A DNA stretch of 52,308 nt, taken from positions 1 to 52,308 of the forward strand of contig JAPPJC010000016.1 in the NCBI GenBank assembly GCA_028820455.1, given 5' to 3'. Origin of the DNA: Acidimicrobiaceae bacterium (GTDB taxonomy: Bacteria; Actinomycetota; Acidimicrobiia; Acidimicrobiales; Aldehydirespiratoraceae). Numbering within the stretch: the first letter of the stretch is position 1; every line of letters begins with the position of its first letter. Shown here in pieces: positions 42,074-50,802 of this stretch. The notes under the pieces are model-generated. The model was not told the origin of the DNA and did not search any database. It saw only the letters and a list, made by a program, of their open reading frames with translations. The translations under genes were made by a program, and so were the position numbers.

Positions 42074-43438
42074 TCATCGTTTCCTCTTGAATAGTTCGAC
42101 AACAGCCTGTGTGAAGTCTTCACCTCGTTCGGCGTAGCTGTTATAAGAATCAAAGGAGGCACATGCCGGCGATAACAGCACAGTCACAGGAGGTTTCGCC
42201 AAAGTCTGTGCCAAACCCACAGCATGCGACATATCATCGGCTGAAACCACTGGCCTCACCCCTGCAAACACATCGGTGATTTCATCCGCCGCTTCACCTA
42301 AAGCTATAACCGAGTGAATACGTTCGGATCGATCAGCTAGCACACTTAGCTCGAGCCCTTTGTTGCGACCTCCAGCTATTAGCACGGAAGAGTCGAATCC
42401 TTCCAAGGCTGCCAACGTCGCATGAGGCGTAGTTGCTTTAGAGTCGTTGTAATATTCCACGCCTTCGATTGTTGCAACCTTCTGAAGACGATGACTACCA
42501 GGCTCATAGTCACAGAGCGTCTCTCTCACTCTTTCTGCGGCAGCACCAGCAGCGATGGCCGTAGCGGACATGGCTAAAGCGTTGGCCAGATCATGAGGTC
42601 GTTGACGTTTTAAATCATGCTTGGTACATATAGTTCCATATGGACCGAATATTTTATCGTGTCTTATCTGCCAGTGAGCCTGAGAGTTTTTTGAGGAGAA
42701 TGTCGATATCGTGCGATTCGTCGGTAAATGACGCATCACAGTAGCATCATCTTGGTTGGCTATTGCTACAGCATCCTCGGGCAGATCCTTCCACAGGTGT
42801 GCTTTAGCTGTTTCATAGGACGTCATATCGCGATGCACATCCAAATGATCGGGAGCAAAATTGAGCCAACATCCCACAAGCGGTTCAAAAAGTTGGCTGT
42901 GGCCCAGTCGAAACGATGAAGCCTCAACTACGAACATCTCCACATCCAGCTGATCGATAGCCGTTACCAACGGCACATTCAGATTACCTGCTGCCATGGC
43001 TGATATACCCGAAGCAGATAGGGCAGCTACCACCATCTCGGTTACTGTAGTCTTGCCACTGGTACCTGTAATAGCCACAATCGGTCTAGTATCCCATATC
43101 CGTGCCAAATCAAACTCACTGGCTATGGGTCGCCCGACAGTGTTTGCAATATCGAACACAGGATGATGTTCGGGCAAGCCAGGGCTAGGTATCACCATGT
43201 CAGCAGTCTTCACTGTTTCTTTCAACAGTCGCTCATCCGGTTCTACCAGGAGTTCCAAATCAAGTCCATCAGCCGCTACAAAAGTACCTGCTTTGGGCTT
43301 GTCATCAAAAATACTCACCCCAAAGCCACGAACACTCAAAGCACGTGCGACTGCCTGGTTAGCTAGACCAAAACCAGCCAACAAGTTTTTCTCAGGGATT
43401 TCCGATATGGGGATTCCCGCTATAGGCACAGCTGACAT
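42074..43438 (-). CDS. murD: UDP-MurNAc-L-alanine:D-glutamate ligase
   Basis: 454-residue Mur ligase that adds D-Glu. P-loop AITGTSGKTT, NFAPDHLDVHRDMTSYETAK, and C-terminal YYNDSKATTPHATLAAL and LIAGGRNKGLEL are intact. The N-terminal Rossmann region starts LLAGFGLANQAVARAL. The domain order and length are normal. It lies 23 bp after mraY. Confidence 0.96.
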   Translation of the reverse strand: MSAVPIAGIPISEIPEKNLLAGFGLANQAVARALSVRGFGVSIFDDKPKAGTFVAADGLDLELLVEPDERLLKETVKTADMVIPSPGLPEHHPVFDIANTVGRPIASEFDLARIWDTRPIVAITGTSGKTTVTEMVVAALSASGISAMAAGNLNVPLVTAIDQLDVEMFVVEASSFRLGHSQLFEPLVGCWLNFAPDHLDVHRDMTSYETAKAHLWKDLPEDAVAIANQDDATVMRHLPTNRTISTFSSKNSQAHWQIRHDKIFGPYGTICTKHDLKRQRPHDLANALAMSATAIAAGAAAERVRETLCDYEPGSHRLQKVATIEGVEYYNDSKATTPHATLAALEGFDSSVLIAGGRNKGLELSVLADRSERIHSVIALGEAADEITDVFAGVRPVVSADDMSHAVGLAQTLAKPPVTVLLSPACASFDSYNSYAERGEDFTQAVVELFKRKR

Positions 43439-43461
43439 TCCAACACCACGTGCAATACTCG

Positions 43462-44520
43462 TCAGCCTGAGCTTGCCCTCGACGTGGCAACATCCAACAC
43501 CCCGCTCGCTATGGCATCAGCATAAAATAAGCCCAAGCCCACCGCTACACACATCCCGGAAAAAATCCAAAAGCGCACAATGACTGTAGTCTCAGGCCAA
43601 CCTCGTATTTCAAAGTGATGATGCAAGGGTGTCATATTGAAAATTCGGCGTCCAAACCAATGAAACGAACTAATTTGCAAAATCACTGAGATCGTTTCCA
43701 ATACGAACAGTCCCCCTACTATCGCTAACAATAGTTGGGTATTCGTGGCCAGGGAAAGTGCAGCTAAACCACTACCAATTGCCAGAGCTCCCGTGTCTCC
43801 CATGAAAATCTGTGCGGGTGCGGTATTCCACCACAGAAAACCCACAATGCCACCTACCATGGCCGCAGCAATGATAGCTAAGTCCAAAGCAGCAAAAACC
43901 TTGTAAGATTCGTAGTGGTCAAACTGCCATAAGCCGATAATCACAAAAGCGGCGTAACAAAAAATACCAGCTCCAGCTGCTAAACCGTCGAGGCCGTCGG
44001 TGAGGTTAACAGCATTGGTGCTAGCGATTATGAGGAGTATAGCCCAAATCGACCAGCCGATCTGTCCTAACTCAATGCCAGGATAATTGAAACGGGTAAA
44101 CGATAGAGTCGTCTGCACGGTGGTTAGTTCCGACATGGCCACTGCAAAACCGACACTTACTATCAGCAGCCCAGTCATTTTCATCTTCTTGTTCAGACCA
44201 CGATTATAATTTGCTCGTACCTTCAGCCAATCGTCTACCAATCCAACAGCCGCAGCACCAATAATAGTGAGCATGACTATTATTCCGCTTTCGGTGTAAA
44301 TGCCGCCAAAGAAGTCGCTCACTATGTAACCAAGCGTGGCTGCTGCGACCACAGCGATACCACCCATAGTGGGAGTTCCGGCTTTTTTTGAATGACTTTC
44401 AGGGCTGTCGTCACGTATCGGCTGACCAATTTTCAAGTGTTTGAGCAGCTTTATGAGGATGGTGGTACCAAATAGTGATACCACCATCGCGACGCCAGCG
44501 GCAATAAGTAGCCTTATCAC
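43462..44520 (-). CDS. mraY: Phospho-MurNAc-pentapeptide translocase
   Basis: 352 residues, about ten membrane segments. Transfers phospho-MurNAc-pentapeptide to undecaprenyl phosphate, forming lipid I. Motifs: HSKKAGTPTMGGIAVV, VDDWLKVR, NLTDGLDGLAAG, MGDTGALAIGSGLA, TPLHHHFEIRGWPE, all canonical. It follows murE by 61 bp; murF, normally here, is missing. Confidence 0.97.
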   Translation of the reverse strand: MIRLLIAAGVAMVVSLFGTTILIKLLKHLKIGQPIRDDSPESHSKKAGTPTMGGIAVVAAATLGYIVSDFFGGIYTESGIIVMLTIIGAAAVGLVDDWLKVRANYNRGLNKKMKMTGLLIVSVGFAVAMSELTTVQTTLSFTRFNYPGIELGQIGWSIWAILLIIASTNAVNLTDGLDGLAAGAGIFCYAAFVIIGLWQFDHYESYKVFAALDLAIIAAAMVGGIVGFLWWNTAPAQIFMGDTGALAIGSGLAALSLATNTQLLLAIVGGLFVLETISVILQISSFHWFGRRIFNMTPLHHHFEIRGWPETTVIVRFWIFSGMCVAVGLGLFYADAIASGVLDVATSRASSG

Positions 44521-44581
44521 TTTTGTTCACCCACTATGTACACACTTCCATTGCGCATATTCCGTATCTGCTTGTCGCCTG

Positions 44582-46291
44582 CTATCTGCTTGTTGTTGAA
44601 CTATTGTTCGCTGCCCGAAGGTCGTGCAGGCGTAATAGTTCGTCTTGTGTTACCTGTCGATCATCGAACTCATACTCCTCGCAGCCTATTATTTGCACGT
44701 TTTCATGGCCTTTACCAGCGATCACTATCACATCTCCGCTATCAGCCTCAGTTAAGGCGTATCGAATGGCCAGTCGTCGGTCGGTTTCTATCAGATCAGG
44801 CGACCCTGACATTCCTTCAGTGATATCGGCAATAATCAGCTGCGGGGCTTCGGAGCGAGGATTGTCGTTGGTCAGCACTACTAGATCGGCGAGTTTTTCA
44901 GCAACTCTACCCATGACTGGTCTTTTAACATGGTCACGGTCACCCCCTGCCCCGAAAACTATCATCAGGCGACCTTCTGTTACAGCACGTGCTGCTTTCA
45001 ATACGCTTTCAATTCCTTCGGGCGTATGAGCATAATCAACGATTACCCTAAAATTTTCTCTAGTATTTCTGATTGGATCATTGGCTTCACTTGTAAGTGC
45101 AGTTGACCGAAGCGGTTTATCGTTGCTTTTTTCAGCATTCTCACTTCGATCTCTCTGTCCGCTGTTGAACTGTGCTTCTTCGACAGCTAAATCTTGGTTC
45201 ATATAAGCTGATCCAGTTCGACTCACAGGAAGTTCAACAGATTCAAAACGTCCGGGTATCTGGGGGACATCAGCCAATGCTTCAACTATAAACCGCGACG
45301 AGAGGCCTAGTAGCACCGCTGTTTCTGCAGCTGTTACAGCATTGACAACATTAAATGCCCCACCAAGGGGTAGATGCACGAGTTCGTCTCGCCATTCGAA
45401 CAGACTTGATCGCACTCCGATACGAATTATCTGCATGCTGTTTTCGTTTATTTCTGTTATCGGCAGCAAACGTGACTCAGCAATTCGTACGAGGCGTTGC
45501 CCTGCTTCAGTGGTTGTGTTGATTATTGCTCTTTCAGCTTTTTCGGGATCAAACAGCTTGGCTTTGGCCATGAAGTAGGCTTCTGATGTCTTGTGGTAGT
45601 CAAGATGATCATGGCCAAGATTAGTGAAAACCACTACTCGAAATGTGCAGGCATCAACTCGATGTTGAGATAAAGCATGAGATGAGACTTCCATAACTAC
45701 AGATCGGTTTCCCTCATCAACCGATGTCGCTATGAGACGCTGCAATTCAGAAGCTTCCGGTGTGGTGCGAACACCCGTGAGTGTGCCGATCTCACAAACA
45801 CCGAAACCCGCTGAAACTAGCAGACTGGCAATTATCCGAACTGTTGTAGTCTTTCCGTTTGTACCTGTAACACCTACTAAATCGGTTTTTTTGCTCGGAT
45901 GTTCATACACAGCAGCTGCCGCCGGCCCTAAAGCACGGCGCACCGAAGCGACCAACAGTTGTGGCACCACACAGTTCGGTATCACATTTTGCACCAATAA
46001 TGCACGAGCTCCAGCATCAATGGCAGCTTGCGCATAGTCATGGCCATCAGACTGTAATCCGGGAATGCAAGCGAACAACGACCCTTCAGTAACCCGCCTA
46101 CTGTCATGTTCTACATCACATAACTCTTGTGCGAAGCCAGCAGTATGATTCAAAGTCCTACCACTAGAAGCCTCAGCAGTCGCGGCAATTCGATCAATGT
46201 CAGACCTATTGATATTCGACTTGACCGACAAAACGTCTGGTGCTATCACTTTGGCACCGAGCACCTTGACTAGTTCACCTAATCCAACCAT
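44582..46291 (-). CDS. murE: UDP-MurNAc-tripeptide ligase (meso-DAP type)
   Basis: About 569 residues from ATG 46291 (MVGLGELVKVLGAKV, the usual MurE opening); a longer reading to 46333 has no ribosome site. Adds the third stem residue. P-loop GVTGTNGKTT, central VFTNLGHDHLDYHKT, and the meso-diaminopimelate selectivity motif DNPR (TNDNPRSEAP). A polar insert of about 55 residues (between RFESVELPVS and FRVIVDYAHTPEG) separates the central and C-terminal domains and is not typical. Upstream lies a hairpin that could compete with the start region. No MurF domain is fused to it. Confidence 0.95.
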   Translation of the reverse strand: MVGLGELVKVLGAKVIAPDVLSVKSNINRSDIDRIAATAEASSGRTLNHTAGFAQELCDVEHDSRRVTEGSLFACIPGLQSDGHDYAQAAIDAGARALLVQNVIPNCVVPQLLVASVRRALGPAAAAVYEHPSKKTDLVGVTGTNGKTTTVRIIASLLVSAGFGVCEIGTLTGVRTTPEASELQRLIATSVDEGNRSVVMEVSSHALSQHRVDACTFRVVVFTNLGHDHLDYHKTSEAYFMAKAKLFDPEKAERAIINTTTEAGQRLVRIAESRLLPITEINENSMQIIRIGVRSSLFEWRDELVHLPLGGAFNVVNAVTAAETAVLLGLSSRFIVEALADVPQIPGRFESVELPVSRTGSAYMNQDLAVEEAQFNSGQRDRSENAEKSNDKPLRSTALTSEANDPIRNTRENFRVIVDYAHTPEGIESVLKAARAVTEGRLMIVFGAGGDRDHVKRPVMGRVAEKLADLVVLTNDNPRSEAPQLIIADITEGMSGSPDLIETDRRLAIRYALTEADSGDVIVIAGKGHENVQIIGCEEYEFDDRQVTQDELLRLHDLRAANNSSTTSR

Positions 46292-46407
46292 GAACCATCC
46301 CAACGAAAGTGACTCTGTTCCCGATAAAACCATCAGCTACGACCAACTCTCGAAAAAGCGCGCCGCTACCATGATAAGCCAGTGATGGTTTCCAGCAAGA
46401 AACCATC
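46292..46407 (-). promoter_or_regulatory. ftsI-murE leader with alternative hairpins
   Basis: The coding strand carries gatggttt twice (+ positions 46400-46407 and 46327-46334), its complement aaaccatc once (46384-46391), and gatggttc directly before the murE ATG (46292-46299). The first pairing makes a perfect 8-bp hairpin with an 8-nt loop. The others compete for the same arm, the last one over the ribosome-binding region. No U-tract follows, so this is not a standard terminator. Confidence 0.5.
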
Positions 46408-46459
46408 AGCTGCGGCCGGTGTTGCGACTGGATTTTGGGAGAATTCTGAAACAACACGT

Positions 46460-48325
46460 TCATGGTGTACCAGCACCCTGGTTGCTATCTGCAATATCGT
46501 TCTGTTGGTTTACTCGTTGTCGGAGACGTCCTGGGATAGGCTCGGTAGCAGACGGACTTGGAGCCGGTTTAGCACGACGCCGTTGATGAGGAGCAGTGTT
46601 CACTGCTACTGGCATCCTTAGTTGGCGCACTGCGTATTCAGATATTTGTCGCGCTACAGGTGCCGACAAGAAACCACCGGAGACGTTAATGCCCTTCGGG
46701 TCGTCTATTATCACAACCACCAATAGCAGCGGTCCGTCATCGTTGCTGATAATACCTGCAAAGGTGGCTGTATGATGCCTGCCGGCAAATTCACCCCGAC
46801 TGTCGACACACTCATAGCCAGTATCACATGGTTGCCATGAAGTACCTGTTTTTCCAGCCATTGTAAAGCCGCTCAAAGAAGCTTTACGGCCAGTGCCGTA
46901 CTGTACCACTGACTCAAGCATCTCCCGCAAAGCGATCATGTTTCGAGCATCAGCTATTCTCACTGGTTCAAGACTTGTGTTTGAGATAATATCATTTTTT
47001 TCAGATAAAAGCCGCAAAGGCACTAGCAGTCCATCGTTAGCTATTACGCTGTAAGCTTGAAGTAACTGCAAAGGTGTGATAGCTAAGCCTTGGCCGATGG
47101 CAAACGTGGGTAAAGTCAGCTTATTCCACTCTTTCACCGGCATTAGTATTCCACCCGTTTCTCCTTTGAAGTCCAAAGAAGTACGATCACCAAAACCAAA
47201 ATCGCTGATAGCGGAATACAGATTTTTCTTGCCCACCTTGTCAGCTATTAGAATAGAAGCAACGTTAGAAGATACGGAGAGAATGTCAGTAAGGTTCCAT
47301 TCCACTTCTTCGTGCCATGGATCATCCTCAAATCTATGGCCTGACAATGTCACCGCTGAAGGTATGGTCATGATCTCATCGACCCCTATTGCGCCACTAT
47401 CCAGTGCGGCAGCTATTATCACAGGTTTGAACACTGAACCTGGTTCATAGCTCCACGTAGCTGCCAGGTTTTCGCGGGTGCAATCCACTATGCCAGAAGA
47501 ACTTCTAGCAACATTCGCCATCGCAACTATATCACCTGTAGCCGGTAGAGCCACTAAAGCCATACCAGAGGAAGCTCTTGCGTTCGCCACACCTCGAATT
47601 AAAAACTGCTCAGTTTGATACTGCACATTACGGTCTAAGGTAAGTGTGATGTCCGAGCCTGCTACGGCCTCAGTCACCTTTTCAAAACCACCGGGTATGG
47701 TGAAACCACCGGCACCGACTTCTTTGACTATTCTCCCCGCAACTCCAGTGAGGTGATCATTATAGGCTTCTTCCAGTCCGCTCATCCCCACATGATCTAT
47801 ATTGACCCTTCCAACAGCTGCTAGAGCCGAACAATCACCGTTTGGGTGCTCACGCCGGAGCTCTGTCAATACACTTATTCCGCTTAATTCCAGTTCTTTC
47901 ACACGCTCACCTATTCGAGGGGATACCTGTCGAACCACATAACTGAAGGCACCATCTTGGGTGAGACGAGGCAAAATCTTCTCTGGCGAGACATCCAATA
48001 CGTCCGCTAAAGCCGCTGCAGCCGCCTCTGGTTCCTCAACAAATCGGGGATCAGCAACTATTGTGGCCGCAGGTAACGAGAAAGCTATGCTACGACCATT
48101 GCGATCCAGCACTGCTCCACGTGGCCCGTGTATCGTGACTGACGTTACAGGAATAGGTGCTATTTCTTGTATGCGTTCATCGGGTGTGGCTTGAACATCT
48201 ACCATCCGGTATATTAAAACCGCCATCACAATCAGCAGCATAATTGAAACCATGCTTACACGGAATCCACTCACACGTCGGGCAGTGAACTTTGTGTGAG
48301 AACTGCGAGTTTGATGGCGTTTCAT
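46460..48325 (-). CDS. ftsI: Septal penicillin-binding protein FtsI (class B PBP)
   Basis: 621-residue transpeptidase partner of FtsW. A short basic cytoplasmic end and one membrane segment (about 22-42) precede the pedestal domain (TIHGPRGAVLDRNGRSIAFSL). In the transpeptidase domain the active-site SVFK spans S297-K300, SSN is at 352-354 and KTGTS is near 491. A disulfide-like Cys pair (CDTGYEC) follows KTGTS. The C-terminal tail of about 50 residues is Pro/Arg-rich. It starts 4 bp after the ftsL-like gene. Confidence 0.96.
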   Translation of the reverse strand: MKRHQTRSSHTKFTARRVSGFRVSMVSIMLLIVMAVLIYRMVDVQATPDERIQEIAPIPVTSVTIHGPRGAVLDRNGRSIAFSLPAATIVADPRFVEEPEAAAAALADVLDVSPEKILPRLTQDGAFSYVVRQVSPRIGERVKELELSGISVLTELRREHPNGDCSALAAVGRVNIDHVGMSGLEEAYNDHLTGVAGRIVKEVGAGGFTIPGGFEKVTEAVAGSDITLTLDRNVQYQTEQFLIRGVANARASSGMALVALPATGDIVAMANVARSSSGIVDCTRENLAATWSYEPGSVFKPVIIAAALDSGAIGVDEIMTIPSAVTLSGHRFEDDPWHEEVEWNLTDILSVSSNVASILIADKVGKKNLYSAISDFGFGDRTSLDFKGETGGILMPVKEWNKLTLPTFAIGQGLAITPLQLLQAYSVIANDGLLVPLRLLSEKNDIISNTSLEPVRIADARNMIALREMLESVVQYGTGRKASLSGFTMAGKTGTSWQPCDTGYECVDSRGEFAGRHHTATFAGIISNDDGPLLLVVVIIDDPKGINVSGGFLSAPVARQISEYAVRQLRMPVAVNTAPHQRRRAKPAPSPSATEPIPGRLRQRVNQQNDIADSNQGAGTP

Positions 48326-48329
48326 CCAT

Positions 48330-48902
48330 TCACTCCAGTCCAGCCGAGCTTTTAATCTCAGAGTCCGAATATTTCATAAAATACGTCTTAAACGCACTGA
48401 GATCATTCAGTTTGGGAGCTTCGGAAGCGACTAACGGTGGTAGTTCAGCGAGTTTAAAAGGGTCAGAAGATGGAGCCTGCAGTAGATCCTGGGCTACCGG
48501 TGTCAATGTCACCACTTCCGCTGCCAAGACCAAGCCAGCTTCCACGGCATTCATTTCCACGCCTTCAGGAGAATCCAAATAAGCAATTTCCGCTAGTAGT
48601 CGATCAATCAATTCTTGACGATTTTGATTGCTAGCCTGCAAATCATCAAGCCGAGCCTGATTCTGCACCATTACAGCATGCAATGCTGCTAAAGACAAGC
48701 AGCCCATAAACAAACAAAGAGCTAGTAGAGTGCCAGCATCCCCCAATGAACTCTTGCGAATTGAAGAAGTTTTCAGCTTCTGCGATTTGTTTTGCTTCTT
48801 ATCGACAGACTTTTTGACAGACTTTAGTGCAGGCTTGGCAGTAGATCGGGCTGGCGCGGCGGTTTTGGTGGCACGACGAGCTAACTTAGCGGAATTAGCC
48901 AT
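48330..48902 (-). CDS. ftsL: FtsL-like division protein with basic Lys/Ala tail
   Basis: 190 residues with a single membrane segment (about 56-77) followed by a coiled coil (MVQNQARLDDLQASNQNRQELIDRLLAEIAYLDSPEGVE), the FtsL/DivIC layout. Position between rsmH and ftsI supports this. The cytoplasmic N-terminus is histone-H1-like: 16 Lys/Arg among the first 50 residues with Ala, Ser and Pro. The extracellular end (80 residues) is longer than in classical FtsL. Divisome scaffold together with FtsQ. Sequence conservation in FtsL is low, so the symbol rests on topology and place. Confidence 0.8.
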   Translation of the reverse strand: MANSAKLARRATKTAAPARSTAKPALKSVKKSVDKKQNKSQKLKTSSIRKSSLGDAGTLLALCLFMGCLSLAALHAVMVQNQARLDDLQASNQNRQELIDRLLAEIAYLDSPEGVEMNAVEAGLVLAAEVVTLTPVAQDLLQAPSSDPFKLAELPPLVASEAPKLNDLSAFKTYFMKYSDSEIKSSAGLE

Positions 48903-48910
48903 AGCAGATG

Positions 48911-49846
48911 TCAGTCTTTTGCATCCAAACGCTCCACCCCTCTGAGGTAGGCAGAAGAAGAGCGGCTATTCAGATTTTTTTCGGCTTCGCTGGGTCTCCT
49001 AGGTTTTTTCCACAAAAGCCGTACTGAGGGTTCGACTTTGACAGGTAGGGGTAGTCCAGATTTTTGGGGTACAACAGCAGAAGCCGCCTGTCGGAAAACG
49101 TTTTTGACTATTCGATCCTCACCCGAATGGTAGGATAGCACAACACATCTTCCTGCCGGTGCTAGTCGTTTCAATACTGATTCAAGGGCTGGTGCCAATA
49201 TGCGCAACTCTGAATTCACTTCTATGCGCAACGCCTGAAACACACGTCGAGCTGGATGGCCACGACGTCTAACCGCAGCAGGAACAGATGCTTTTACGAC
49301 TTCTGCCAGCTCTGTGGTGGTATGAAAAGGACGTTTTTTTACTATCGCATTAGCTATCCGATAAGCGTATGGCTCATCACTGTTCTCACGCAAGATCAAC
49401 TTAAGCGTCCGGGTGGTGCTTTGATTTACAATTTCGGCTGCTGTTATGCCAGTGGTTGGGTTCATCCGCATATCCAGGGGACCTTCTAAGCGGTAGCTGA
49501 AACCTCTTTTGGCATCATCAAAATGAACTGAACTAACCCCGAGGTCGAAAAGTGCAGCAGTGATTCTAGGACAACCTAGCTCATCAAGGATTTCCTCAAG
49601 CTTGCTGAAGCATGCATGCTGTAAAGTGGTCTTGCGGTGAAACGCATGAAGTCGCTGAGCTGCTGCCTGTAGCGCAGCTGGGTCTCGGTCTATACCCACC
49701 AACTGAAGCTCAGGATGACTTTCAAGTAGAGCTAACGAATGTCCACCGCCACCGATAGTAGCGTCAAGAAAAACTCCACCCGGTACTTTCGACAGCACAT
49801 CGACAACTTCTGAACACATAACAGGTTCATGGTGATAAGTCAACAC
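48911..49846 (-). CDS. rsmH: 16S rRNA m4C1402 methyltransferase RsmH (MraW)
   Basis: About 311 residues. I start at GTG 49846 (MLTYHHEPVMCSEVV) because AGAGG lies 5 nt upstream; an in-frame TTG at 49864 adds six residues. SAM-binding motif FLDATIGGGGHSLALLE, LGVSSVHFDDAKRGFSYRLEGPLDMRMN, and FQALRIEVNSEL and LSYHSGEDRIVK are diagnostic. It methylates N4 of C1402 in the ribosomal P site. The gene follows an unusual 374-bp region after mraZ that holds a structured element. Confidence 0.95.
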   Translation of the reverse strand: MLTYHHEPVMCSEVVDVLSKVPGGVFLDATIGGGGHSLALLESHPELQLVGIDRDPAALQAAAQRLHAFHRKTTLQHACFSKLEEILDELGCPRITAALFDLGVSSVHFDDAKRGFSYRLEGPLDMRMNPTTGITAAEIVNQSTTRTLKLILRENSDEPYAYRIANAIVKKRPFHTTTELAEVVKASVPAAVRRRGHPARRVFQALRIEVNSELRILAPALESVLKRLAPAGRCVVLSYHSGEDRIVKNVFRQAASAVVPQKSGLPLPVKVEPSVRLLWKKPRRPSEAEKNLNSRSSSAYLRGVERLDAKD

Positions 49847-49864
49847 ACGCCCACCTCTTGGCAA

Positions 49865-50242
49865 TTATATGCGGGCAAAGTTGGTGTATAGTGGAAGGTG
49901 TTTTAGAGTTCCCCAATCCGCGGATATTACCGGAAAGACTATCGGTAGAGATATCCAAGTGGGCAAACGGCGAAAGGGCGGAGTATGTAGTTTCCGCTTG
50001 CCCATTATTTGATCAGGGAACTTTAAAACACCTCGCAGATACTGCAAAGAAATCCTTAAAGCAGTTTCACATAAGAGAGCTTTTGAGGAAATCCTGGTTA
50101 AGGCTTTTTCTGCCAAGGATCTCCTTCTTTTGTCAATAGCATCGACAAGTAGCGAACTTTGGGATGCTTCCAGCAGCATCCTCGGCTGAACATCAGCTAG
50201 ACATTCAGAGCAATTGCGTGTTTCAAAGCGGTGTGCTGTCAT
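49865..50242 (-). CDS. Possible small protein between mraZ and rsmH (doubtful)
   Basis: An open frame of 125 residues whose ATG overlaps the mraZ stop as ATGA, the arrangement expected for coupled translation. Its first 70 residues could be helical (MLLEASQSSLLVDAIDKRRRSLAEKAL) and hold three Cys. The second half coincides with the structured element (49896-50033) and is not protein-like. I recognise no family. It may be a small gene whose 3' part was overwritten by the element, or chance in a non-coding leader. Low certainty. Confidence 0.25.
   Translation of the reverse strand: MTAHRFETRNCSECLADVQPRMLLEASQSSLLVDAIDKRRRSLAEKALTRISSKALLCETALRISLQYLRGVLKFPDQIMGKRKLHTPPFRRLPTWISLPIVFPVISADWGTLKHLPLYTNFARI
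49896..50033 (-). ncRNA. Structured element in the mraZ-rsmH interval
   Basis: An 18-bp outer inverted repeat (49896-49913 with 50016-50033, one mismatch) encloses two hairpins: tgggcaagcgg/ccgtttgccca with one G-U pair (about 49959-50006), and a nested stem ggatat/atatcc around accg/cggt (49922-49956). Together they make a three-way junction of 138 nt ending about 50 nt before the rsmH start. Transcription from mraZ would produce it as rsmH leader. A small MITE-like insertion with 18-bp inverted ends is the main alternative; I see no target duplication. Confidence 0.6.
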
Positions 50243-50691
50243 TGCGAGTCAACCATTATGCTCGCTTTTCCGATGCCACGTCCTTGGGTTATGGCTTGGG
50301 CTAATTTTTCTGTGCCCGCTGCTTTTATCTCAGCCCAACGCTGCGTATTCCAAACTTCAACTCGCGCAAACGCTCCAGCTACTATTACCGTCTTCTCAAG
50401 ATCAGCTATCTCTCTCAGTCGAGGTAAGAGCAGAATCCTGCCTTGGGCATCAGGCACCACCTGAGTAGCTTCACTTGCAAAACTACGCAACGCATTGATG
50501 TCCACACTGCCTTCACTTACTTCGGCCTCAAGCTTTTGCGCCATACGCTCAAACTCCGCAGCCGGCAAAATTCCCAAACAAGAATCAAGCGGAGTCATAA
50601 CAGCACCGTTAGCCAATCGACTTCGAAAACTCGGTGGCAGAATAAGTCGACCTTTGCTGTCTATCGTGCGATTGTGGCTTCCCAGAAACAT
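50239..50691 (-). CDS. mraZ: Transcriptional regulator MraZ
   Basis: 150 residues, a double SpoVT/AbrB-like fold with its two DxxxR motifs (DSKGRL and DAQGRI). MraZ forms a ring and represses its own dcw promoter by binding short repeats at 10-bp spacing. Exactly such an array lies 110-170 bp upstream (50803-50859). No good Shine-Dalgarno precedes ATG 50691, so translation may be inefficient. First gene of the dcw cluster. Confidence 0.96.
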   Translation of the reverse strand: MFLGSHNRTIDSKGRLILPPSFRSRLANGAVMTPLDSCLGILPAAEFERMAQKLEAEVSEGSVDINALRSFASEATQVVPDAQGRILLLPRLREIADLEKTVIVAGAFARVEVWNTQRWAEIKAAGTEKLAQAITQGRGIGKASIMVDSQ

Positions 50692-50742
50692 TTAAGAAGC
50701 CCACTTATAGCACCTGTTTAAGACACAGGAAGATGGCCGTCC

Positions 50743-50777
50743 AAAACAAATAAATGCAACAGAAAACAAATAAATGC
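50743..50777. repeat. 20-bp tandem repeat in the mraZ leader
   Basis: aaaacaaataaatgc occurs at 50743-50757 and again at 50763-50777, a 20-bp period. It lies between the predicted transcription start and mraZ, so it would be part of the mRNA leader. Confidence 0.75.
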
Positions 50778-50802
50778 GAAAGATGGTGGACTTACGCAAT
50801 AT

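Noticed and set aside
46275-46463. A short frame in the ftsI-murE gap as a murF remnant
   Set aside because: Sequence has no Mur ligase motif; it is a shadow of the leader.
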